NCBI GenBank assembly: GCA_028707015.1
Contig: JAQTVP010000002.1
Coordinates: 1 to 26,225 of the forward strand
From: Dehalococcoidales bacterium
GTDB lineage: Bacteria; Chloroflexota; Dehalococcoidia; Dehalococcoidales; JAQTVP01
DNA: 26,225 nucleotides
Direction: 5' to 3'
The notes under the pieces are model-generated. The model worked only from the letters and a program-made list of their open reading frames with translations. It was not told the DNA's origin and did no database searches. The position numbers and the translations under genes were made by a program. Shown piece by piece: positions 8,118 to 14,715 of the stretch (position 1 is its first letter; every line of letters starts with the position of its first letter).

Positions 8118-8283
8118 TTTAAACATATCTTACTCCATCTAGCAATAGAATAAGATAGCAGTATTTATCAATGTATCCAATATAAGTAAAAACTACTCCT
8201 CTTAATCTTTTCATAAATAGAGTTGCACTGGGTATGCTAACTTTTAAATCTACTATTTATCTTTACAGAGACCAGATTAATAA

Positions 8284-9792
8284 TTATTTAGCAAGGTCTT
8301 TTTCATAAATCTTACCAGCAATATTTTTAGACGGGCAATCAGAAAAGATAATCTGTTTAGGCACCTTGTAATTAGCCATCCGTTTTAGACAAAAACGTCT
8401 AATCTCATGTTCTGTAGTTATCTCTCCATTTTTCAAGCGAATAACAGCTTTAACTATTTCCCCTCTCATCTCATCAGGAGCCCCCATTACCACCGCTTCA
8501 GCTATTTTAGGATGAGTATGTAAGACATCTTCAATATCACTGGGATAGATATTCTGACCCTTTACAATAATCATTTCCTTTTTCCTGCCCAAGATAAATA
8601 ATTCACCAGACTTATCTTCCTTACCGATATCACCAGTATAGAGCCAGCCATCTTTCAATATCTCAGCAGTAGCCTGAAGATTATTATAATATCCGCTCAT
8701 TAACGGTCCGTTAACAATCATTTCACCCGGCTGGTTTTTCGGCAGTTCTTTACCATCATCTCCCACTATTTTTACCTTCCAACCTTTTAAAGCTTTTCCT
8801 ACCGAACCAAGTTTCCCCGTACCATTAATAGTCTGACAGGTAACATGAGCCACACTCTCAGTCAAACCCCAAAATTGGATTATATCAAAACCATAGAATT
8901 GCTTGAATCGTTTCATAAGTTCCACTGGCACAGGAGCACCACCCGCACTACACAAGCGCAGTGAGCTCAAATTATATTTTATCTCTTCTTCTTCAGCCAT
9001 ATGCACCATTAAGGCAAATACAAAAGGTACACCGATAAATAATGTGCTCTTCTCTCGCTCAATAGTATTCAGCAAACCGCTTATCGACAAACCGGACAAC
9101 ATTATCACCTTGCTGCCCCTACTGATTGAGGTCAGCAATACTATTATCAAGCCGACAACATGATGCAATGGTAAAGCAAACAGCACCGCTACATCCTCAT
9201 CAGTTTGCTGAAACCCATCTCCCGAAATAATTACCTCTGCCACCAAAGACCGATGGGATAACATCACCCCTTTAGGGCGAAAAGTTGGACCTGATGTATA
9301 AATAATCTGGGCTATATCTTCAGGATATAGTTCTATCTCAATATTCCGGCAGACACCTGCTGTTATTATCTCCTGATAGCTAAGAAATTGATCTTCATAC
9401 TTAGAACTCAAGCTTATAACATACTTTATATATCTGAAACTAGACAATAAAGGAATTAGCGGTTCCAGAAATGGGCTTTCTGCTACTAAAACTTTCGGGT
9501 GAGAATCATTAAAAAGAGAAATTAGTTCGCCGGTTTTATATTTAGTATCTAACGGAACAGCAATAGCACCAATCTTAATTATTCCAAAGTAGATAACTAT
9601 AAATTCCGGACTGTTAGATAATAAAATGGCTACCCGGTTCCCTTTCCTCACGCCAATATTTATTAAGGCATTAGCAACTTTATTTGAAGCTTCATCCAGT
9701 TCAACATATGATAACTTACGGTTACCCAAAACAACCGCAGTTTTCTCCCCATAACGCATCACTACTTCCTGAAGCATTATTTTCAAGTTCAT
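8284..9792 (-). CDS. AMP-forming acyl-CoA synthetase/ligase, altered P-loop
   Basis: A 502-residue member of the ANL adenylate-forming superfamily, which activates carboxylic acids with ATP and CoA. Core motifs are present: GLTESVAH (A5 region), GWLYTGDIG (A7), GRKKEMIIVKGQNIYPSDIE (A8) and the catalytic C-terminal Lys in AGKIYEKDL. The N-terminal P-loop reads YTSGPTFRPKG at residues 165-175, where the family normally has YTSGTTGxPKG: Pro replaces Thr and Phe replaces Gly. The codons were checked on the DNA and show no frameshift. Such a change may slow or alter ATP handling. Neighbours are a flavoprotein and an ADP-forming acyl-CoA synthetase beta subunit, so a role in organic-acid or fatty-acid metabolism is likely; the substrate is unknown. 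An AGGAAGG-rich leader precedes the ATG. Confidence 0.88.
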   Translation of the reverse strand: MNLKIMLQEVVMRYGEKTAVVLGNRKLSYVELDEASNKVANALINIGVRKGNRVAILLSNSPEFIVIYFGIIKIGAIAVPLDTKYKTGELISLFNDSHPKVLVAESPFLEPLIPLLSSFRYIKYVISLSSKYEDQFLSYQEIITAGVCRNIEIELYPEDIAQIIYTSGPTFRPKGVMLSHRSLVAEVIISGDGFQQTDEDVAVLFALPLHHVVGLIIVLLTSISRGSKVIMLSGLSISGLLNTIEREKSTLFIGVPFVFALMVHMAEEEEIKYNLSSLRLCSAGGAPVPVELMKRFKQFYGFDIIQFWGLTESVAHVTCQTINGTGKLGSVGKALKGWKVKIVGDDGKELPKNQPGEMIVNGPLMSGYYNNLQATAEILKDGWLYTGDIGKEDKSGELFILGRKKEMIIVKGQNIYPSDIEDVLHTHPKIAEAVVMGAPDEMRGEIVKAVIRLKNGEITTEHEIRRFCLKRMANYKVPKQIIFSDCPSKNIAGKIYEKDLAK

Positions 9793-9880
9793 TAACTACC
9801 CTTACCTTCCTATTTAAAAAGAATCTATCAGGAATTATCTCTAGGCTTAACTTAATTCATAATCATTAATAATATGTTTT

Positions 9881-10426
9881 TTAGATTTTTAAAAGATCGG
9901 ATATTCTCTTCCCTAAATTTCTAGCCCCCATGATTCCTTGTATATCTTTACTGACACTTCCTTTTTTGTAGCTGCCTTTTCCGACAGCTATTCCCGCAAT
10001 TTTCATCCTCTGGATATTAAAAAACATTTTAAATACATCCACCGCATTTACCGCATCCCCACCACCTGTAGCCACCGCTACAGCAGCTAACTTATTTCTC
10101 AAATTACGCTCCTGCCGGAATAAAAATGTACGGTCAATCAATGCCTTTGCCTGTGCGGATACCGTTTGATAATAAAGCGGAGTACCAAAGATAATTCCAT
10201 TGGCTGCCAGAAGTTTAGTATAAATATCTTGCATATCATCATTTAGCTTGCATTGTTTTGTCTTATCACAAGAAAGACAACTATCACAGGGCATGATATT
10301 TTTACCAGCAAGTGTAACCAATTCCACCTCAGCACCATTTTCTCGAGCAGCATTAAGTGACTCTCGCACCATAATTTCAGTATTACCCTCTAATCTTGGA
10401 CTGCAACTAATACCTAAAATATTCAT
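9881..10426 (-). CDS. iron-sulfur flavoprotein / NADPH-dependent FMN reductase family
   Basis: A 181-residue flavodoxin-like protein. The FMN phosphate-binding loop is SCSPRLEGNTE (residues 7-17). A compact cysteine motif C47-x2-C50-x2-C53-x5-C59 (PCDSCLSCDKTKQC) is the [4Fe-4S] ligand set typical of Isf-type iron-sulfur flavoproteins of anaerobes. FGTPLYYQTVSAQAKALIDR is the second FMN-binding region. It probably transfers electrons between ferredoxin and an unknown acceptor, or reduces oxygen species; the partner is not shown. The ATG at 10426 has GGGAGAG upstream. It lies 29 bases after the ATP-grasp gene and about 90 before the acyl-CoA ligase. Confidence 0.88.
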   Translation of the reverse strand: MNILGISCSPRLEGNTEIMVRESLNAARENGAEVELVTLAGKNIMPCDSCLSCDKTKQCKLNDDMQDIYTKLLAANGIIFGTPLYYQTVSAQAKALIDRTFLFRQERNLRNKLAAVAVATGGGDAVNAVDVFKMFFNIQRMKIAGIAVGKGSYKKGSVSKDIQGIMGARNLGKRISDLLKI

Positions 10427-10455
10427 TCTTTCACTCTCCCTTGCATCAAATATGT

Positions 10456-11157
10456 CTAAGGGTTAGCCCGCAGTATTACCCTTGCATCCACAGCTAATGC
10501 ACCATCTTTATAGGCAAAAACAGGATTGAGATCAATTTCCTGCAATTCTGGATTCTTCTCCACAAAATCAGAAATATTAATTAACCACTCTTCCAGAATT
10601 GATAAATTTACTGGTTCTTGTCCTCTATAACCTTCAAATAATGGGTATCCTTTTATCTCTCTAATCATCTCTGCTGCATCATATCTGGTCAATGGAACGA
10701 TCCTGAAGGAAACATCTTTCATAATTTCTACAAAAATACCACCAAGACCAAACATAAGCACCGGTCCAAACTGAGCATCCGTAGATATACCGATAATTAT
10801 TTCTACTCCAGGGCGAGCCATCTTTTGCACAGATATACCCTGAATTATTGCCTGGGGGTATTTCGCAGTAATAGCCTGCATAATATCATCATAAGCTTTA
10901 CCTACCTGTTTTGATGTTTTTAGATTTAGCTTGACGCCACCAGCATCACTTTTATGGACAACATCAGGTGAAGCTATTTTTAACACTACCGGAAAGCCAA
11001 TCTGCCGGCTTATCGAAATTGCCTCTTCCCCAGATGCAGCCAGCTTAGTATCATTTACATTTATCCCAGCCAGTTTCATAAGTTCTTTAGATTCTATCTC
11101 TGTCAGCAAACTCCTGCCGGTATTTCTAGCTATTTTCATTATCTGTAATTTATTCAC
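10456..11157 (-). CDS. acetate--CoA ligase (ADP-forming) beta subunit, ATP-grasp domain
   Basis: A 233-residue ATP-grasp_5 protein matching the beta subunit of ADP-forming acyl-CoA synthetases, which make ATP from acyl-CoA, ADP and phosphate. Seen are the N-terminal LTEIESKELMKLAGI, the ATP-grasp segment GFPVVLKIASPDVVHKSDAGGVKLNL with the conserved HKSDAGGV, the FGLGGIFVEIMKDVSFRI loop, and the C-terminal EIDLNPVFAY (metal-binding). The start is GTG at 11157, nine bases after GGAGG. The CoA-binding alpha subunit, often fused or adjacent, is absent from the window, so the partner must be elsewhere or this subunit works alone. Downstream genes are an Isf-like flavoprotein and an AMP-forming ligase, probably in one operon. 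Confidence 0.88.
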   Translation of the reverse strand: MNKLQIMKIARNTGRSLLTEIESKELMKLAGINVNDTKLAASGEEAISISRQIGFPVVLKIASPDVVHKSDAGGVKLNLKTSKQVGKAYDDIMQAITAKYPQAIIQGISVQKMARPGVEIIIGISTDAQFGPVLMFGLGGIFVEIMKDVSFRIVPLTRYDAAEMIREIKGYPLFEGYRGQEPVNLSILEEWLINISDFVEKNPELQEIDLNPVFAYKDGALAVDARVILRANP

Positions 11158-11338
11158 TAAACATATCCTCCGACACTACCTTAATTAGTATAAAACAGTG
11201 TAACAGATTACTTAATTTCTGAAAAGACAACAGGATTTATATCCTCCGGTTCTATGTAATCTTAGTTGTTTTATTTATTTTTAGAACCATCATCTTTTAT
11301 CAAGTCTGTCTCTTTTAATGCTTTAGTAATTGCTGCAG

Positions 11339-11599
11339 TTAGCTTTGTATAACTTTCCTTTTTTCATTCTTTTCTAATTTCCGAACAAAAATACAGATTC
11401 CCACTATCACCCCTACTACTATAAAGAACCCTCGTGTTTCAGCCTCAGTGATAGGTATACCTGCACCCCACTTCTGAAATATGGGGAAAATGTAACCAAA
11501 AACCATCGCAAGAATTACAAAGAATATTCCTTTCCACATAGATATAATCCTCTTAACAAGATATTTAGGAAGATTATACACATACTTTAATATATTCAT
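11339..11599 (-). CDS. small two-TM membrane protein of unknown function
   Basis: An 86-residue protein I do not recognise. A basic amphipathic N-terminus (NLPKYLVKRIISMW) leads into two hydrophobic segments, about residues 24-41 and 57-73, and a charged C-terminus (RKLEKNEKRK). The ATG at 11599 has AGAGG seven bases upstream; a second ATG (at the MWKGIFF residues) has AGAGGA and is also possible. The frame ends at 11339 just after a run of six A, and the alternative minus frame stays open beyond it for a further 22 codons to 11271 with sensible-looking sequence, so the gene may be frameshifted. It is divergent from the trpB2 T-box region. Confidence 0.6.
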   Translation of the reverse strand: MNILKYVYNLPKYLVKRIISMWKGIFFVILAMVFGYIFPIFQKWGAGIPITEAETRGFFIVVGVIVGICIFVRKLEKNEKRKVIQS

Positions 11600-11654
11600 A
11601 AACTACCTCTTTTATTACCATCTAAGATTACGTAATAAGTATCCTCCAACGCTA

Positions 11655-11684
11655 TTGACAAATAGAGTAATATGGTGTTAAAGT
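11655..11684 (+). promoter_or_regulatory. promoter of the trpB2 transcript
   Basis: A perfect -35 TTGACA (11655-11660) is followed by TAAAGT (11679-11684) after 18 bases. Transcription would begin near 11691, just before the T-box leader. Confidence 0.55.
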
Positions 11685-11690
11685 GCCACA

Positions 11691-12003
11691 AATTAAATAT
11701 TGTAAAGGCTTTGAACAAGATTAGTAGGTTTCAAGCGAAGCTCAGAGAGTCGAGTAAGGTGTGAGTCGATGCTGGCGCAGAAATTGAATGGACTTGGGAG
11801 CTGCAAGCCGAAAGTTTCCAAAGCAGGAAATGAGTAGGTTCTGACGTGAGGGAAGCGTTATCAAATCCCAGGGTATCGAGCGTATTTTTAAGATATCAAA
11901 CTCCGTACCTGAAAAGAGATAGTCATTCGAAATAAATGGCTAATAAGGGTGGTACCGTGGAATTAAGCCTTCTGCCCCTTAAAAGGGCAGAAGGCTTTTT
12001 TTA
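11691..12003 (+). promoter_or_regulatory. T-box leader, tryptophan-specific, with intrinsic terminator
   Basis: T-box riboswitch that reads the charging state of tRNA-Trp and, when the tRNA is uncharged, prevents termination. The stem I region (about 11730-11810) has the AGAGAG and AGTA-type conserved elements; the specifier is TGG at 11789-11791 in the context GAATGGAC. The antiterminator bulge sequence GGGTGGTACCGTGG is at 11947-11960. The competing terminator is an 11-base perfect stem GCCTTCTGCCC (11967-11977) and GGGCAGAAGGC (11985-11995), loop of seven, followed by seven T. The gene controlled is trpB2. The stem I fold was judged by eye. Confidence 0.92.
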
Positions 12004-12018
12004 TTAGGAGGCACAGTA

Positions 12019-12060
12019 ATGTTTACTATGTCATGGCAGTGGCCCTCTGGGGCCTTATAA
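12019..12060 (+). CDS. candidate leader peptide with two Trp codons (MFTMSWQWPSGAL)
   Basis: Thirteen codons, ATG at 12019 to TAA at 12058-12060, starting 16 bases after the T-box terminator's T-run. A perfect AGGAGG (12006-12011) lies seven bases before the ATG, the ideal spacing. Two of 13 codons are TGG (residues 6 and 8), unusual for such a short ORF and matching the Trp-sensing T-box before it and the Trp-synthesis gene after it. A small hairpin GGCCC-TCTG-GGGCC (12041-12054) overlaps the second Trp codon. It ends 44 bases before the trpB2 ATG. The B. subtilis anti-TRAP (rtpA) operon has the same layout: tRNA-Trp T-box, Trp-rich leader peptide, gene. That this ORF is translated and regulatory is an inference. 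Confidence 0.5.
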   Translation: MFTMSWQWPSGAL

Positions 12061-12104
12061 ATTTTCCAATCAAATATCTATAAAATTATAAAAAGGAGAG
12101 AGAA

Positions 12105-13472
12105 ATGGACGAAACCAAGATTATTCTTACTGATGCAGAAATGCCGACTGCTTGGTATAACATTCAGCCAGATTTACCTGAACCGCTACCTGCGGTGTTA
12201 CATCCGGGCACAGGCAAACCGGTAACGCCAGATGACTTAGCACCTTTGTTCCCAATGGCACTGATAATGCAAGAGTTTAGCCCGGAGCGATACATCGAAA
12301 TTCCGGAAGAGGTACAATCTGTTTACCGGACCTGGAGACCAACCACTCTTCATCGTGCTTATCAGTTGGAAAAAGCTCTGGATACCCCTGCCAAAATCTA
12401 CTATAAATATGAAGGAACCAGCCAGGCTGGCAGTCACAAACCCAATACAGCGATAGCCCAAGCATATTATAACAAACAAGAAGGAATTAAACGCATCACT
12501 ACAGAGACCGGTGCCGGCCAATGGGGAAGTGCTTTATCTTTCGGCTGTATGTTTTTTGGCATTGAATTAAAGGTCTATATGGTTTCTATTAGTTATCACC
12601 AGAAACCATACCGCCGTATCATGATGGAAGCCTGGGGAGCAAAATGCGTACCCAGCCCGAGTATGGATACCGAAGTCGGACGGAAGATGCTGGCCGAAGA
12701 CCCTGACTGCCCGGGCAGTTTAGGCCTGGCAATCAGTGAAGCTGTTGAAGATGCTGTGTCCAGAGAAGATACTCACTATTCGCTGGGTAGTGTACTCAAC
12801 CATGTTTTAATGCACCAGACCATCATCGGCCTGGAGACAAAAAAGCAGCTGGAAAAAGCAGGAGCTTATCCCGATGTAATAGTTGGTTGCATTGGCGGCG
12901 GCTCAAACTTTGCCGGAATGTTTTTGCCTTTTATTAAGGATAAAATTAGCGGCAAGAACCCAGACCTGCGCATTATAAATGTTGAACCGGCCAGCTGTCC
13001 CACACTTACCAAAGGACTTTATGCTTATGACTTTGGTGATTCAGCCGGACTGACACCATTAATGAAGATGTATACTCTGGGTCATCATTTTATGCCACCT
13101 CCAGTTCATGCTGGTGGATTACGCTACCACGGGATGGCACCAATCATTTGCCATCTCCATAAGCTTGGTATTGTTGAGGCTCAGTCAGCACACCAACTGG
13201 ACACCTTCAAAGCAGGAATAACTTTTGCCCGCAGTGAAGGCATACTAAGCGCTCCGGAAACTATGCACGCTATTAAGGTTACTATTGACGAAGCCCTGAA
13301 ATGCCGGGAATCTGGTGAGGCAAAGACTATTCTACTTTGTCATAGTGGACACGGGCATGTTGATATGGCTGCCTATGATGCCTATTTATCAGGAAAGCTT
13401 ACAAACTATGACTATCCTGAAGAAAAAGTAAAGCAGGCATTGGCAGAATTACCACAGGTACCTACAGATTAA
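12105..13472 (+). CDS. trpB2: tryptophan synthase beta chain-like PLP enzyme (TrpB2 type)
   Basis: A 455-residue PLP enzyme that makes L-tryptophan from indole and serine. The long N-terminus (PTAWYNIQPDLPEPLP.. HPGTGKPV.. DLAPLFPMALI) is characteristic of the TrpB2 group, not TrpB1. PLP Lys is in GSHKPNTAIAQAYYN (about residue 110), the conserved Glu in TETGAGQWGSAL, and the phosphate-binding loop is GCIGGGSNFAGM. The ATG at 12105 has AAAGGAG six bases upstream. No other trp gene is in the window: TrpB2 often stands alone and may salvage indole, or act with a TrpA encoded elsewhere. Expression is governed by the Trp T-box and perhaps the leader peptide; a terminator follows. Confidence 0.95.
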   Translation: MDETKIILTDAEMPTAWYNIQPDLPEPLPAVLHPGTGKPVTPDDLAPLFPMALIMQEFSPERYIEIPEEVQSVYRTWRPTTLHRAYQLEKALDTPAKIYYKYEGTSQAGSHKPNTAIAQAYYNKQEGIKRITTETGAGQWGSALSFGCMFFGIELKVYMVSISYHQKPYRRIMMEAWGAKCVPSPSMDTEVGRKMLAEDPDCPGSLGLAISEAVEDAVSREDTHYSLGSVLNHVLMHQTIIGLETKKQLEKAGAYPDVIVGCIGGGSNFAGMFLPFIKDKISGKNPDLRIINVEPASCPTLTKGLYAYDFGDSAGLTPLMKMYTLGHHFMPPPVHAGGLRYHGMAPIICHLHKLGIVEAQSAHQLDTFKAGITFARSEGILSAPETMHAIKVTIDEALKCRESGEAKTILLCHSGHGHVDMAAYDAYLSGKLTNYDYPEEKVKQALAELPQVPTD

Positions 13473-13482
13473 ATATTTGACA

Positions 13483-13523
13483 GGCAAGGGGCGAGAATGT
13501 ACTTGCCCCTTGTCCTTTTTTTT
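13483..13523 (+). terminator. rho-independent terminator after trpB2
   Basis: A 10-base stem GGCAAGGGGC (13483-13492) and GCCCCTTGTC (13505-13514, one G-T pair), a 12-base loop, then a run of eight T (13516-13523). It closes the trpB2 transcript. Confidence 0.88.
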
Positions 13524-13550
13524 ATTTAGCATTAGACTTAATTTAATAAT

Positions 13551-13579
13551 TTGTTAATATCCTGTAGTAATATTATAAT
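13551..13579 (+). promoter_or_regulatory. promoter of the htrA-like gene
   Basis: TTGTTA (13551-13556), a 17-base spacer and a consensus TATAAT (13574-13579). The predicted start site, about 13586, is only a few bases before the ATG at 13590. Confidence 0.6.
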
Positions 13580-13589
13580 ATAGCTAATT

Positions 13590-14714
13590 ATGAAAATGTT
13601 TAATTTTAAATATCGGTTTATTTCTCTTATACTGGTATTGTCACTTACACTGAGTACTGGATGTGACTTGTTAACTAAAACTGAACCAGAATCAAATAAT
13701 TCCACTACCAATGAAACCAACCCTATTGACGAAGACTGGACTTCCGCAACTGTATCAAGTAATGCAATTGTATTACCCAGTATTGCCCAGGTTGTAGCTA
13801 AGATAAAACCCTCAGTGGTAGCAATTAATACCGAAGTTATAACCTATGATTTTTTCAACCGGCCATATTCACAGGGGGGTGCCGGCTCAGGGTGGATTAT
13901 TGACGAGAGCGGAATTATCATTACCAATAATCATGTCGTTGAAGGAGCTGAAAATATTACGGTCACCTTAGCTGATAACAGAACTTTCCCAGTTAACAAA
14001 ACCGCGGTATTTACCGACCCGCTAACTGATTTAGCAGTACTCAAGATCGAAGCTGAAAACCTGCCTGCCGCCAGTATAGGAGATTCCTCCAGATTAAGGG
14101 TAGGTGATTGGCTGGTCGCTATCGGCAATTCTTTAGGGTTAGGCATAAGTGCAAAAGAAGGTATAGTTAGTCGAATTGGAGTTTCGGTACCTATATCTTC
14201 GACGCAGACTCTATATGACCTTATTGAAACCAGTGCTGCTATTAATCCGGGAAACAGTGGTGGTCCACTGGTAAACATGGCAGGAGAAGTAATTGGTATT
14301 ACCAGTGCTAAAATTGCCACTACCGGAGTAGAAGGTATGGGCTATGCCATAAGCAGTAATACTGCTATTCCAATTATCGAGCATCTGATTCAAAATGGCT
14401 ATGTGATTCGCCCTTACCTGGGAATAAGTTACAGTGATGTAAATTCAATTCTAGTTACACAATACAACCTGCCTGTAGAGACCGGCATAATTGTTGCCGA
14501 TGTAATCCCCGGCTACCCGGCTGAAACTGAAGCTGGCCTACAAACAGGTGACATTATTGTTGCTCTTGATGACCAGGAAATAATCAATGGCAATGACCTG
14601 AGACTAGCTTTAATTAACTATGAAATTGGTCAAACGGTAGAAATAACCTTCTGGCGCGGTGATACAAAAGAGACTGCCCACGCCACGCTCACTGAAAGCC
14701 CACCACCATACTAA
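13590..14714 (+). CDS. HtrA/DegQ-type serine protease, lipoprotein with one PDZ domain
   Basis: A 374-residue trypsin-like (S1C) protease that degrades misfolded envelope proteins. The signal peptide ends in a lipobox LSTGC with the lipidated Cys at 25, so it is probably anchored to the outer face of the membrane. The catalytic triad is H115 (TNNHVVEGA), D147 (DPLTDLAVLKI) and S223 (NPGNSGGPL). One PDZ domain occupies about residues 275-365 (the PYLGISY motif to the ITFWRGDTK end). Many HtrA proteins use a TM anchor instead of a lipid. No Shine-Dalgarno precedes the ATG at 13590 or the second ATG at 13596, and the promoter is almost adjacent, suggesting a leaderless mRNA. The stop is one base from that of convergent ileS. 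Confidence 0.93.
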   Translation: MKMFNFKYRFISLILVLSLTLSTGCDLLTKTEPESNNSTTNETNPIDEDWTSATVSSNAIVLPSIAQVVAKIKPSVVAINTEVITYDFFNRPYSQGGAGSGWIIDESGIIITNNHVVEGAENITVTLADNRTFPVNKTAVFTDPLTDLAVLKIEAENLPAASIGDSSRLRVGDWLVAIGNSLGLGISAKEGIVSRIGVSVPISSTQTLYDLIETSAAINPGNSGGPLVNMAGEVIGITSAKIATTGVEGMGYAISSNTAIPIIEHLIQNGYVIRPYLGISYSDVNSILVTQYNLPVETGIIVADVIPGYPAETEAGLQTGDIIVALDDQEIINGNDLRLALINYEIGQTVEITFWRGDTKETAHATLTESPPPY

Positions 14715-14715
14715 G

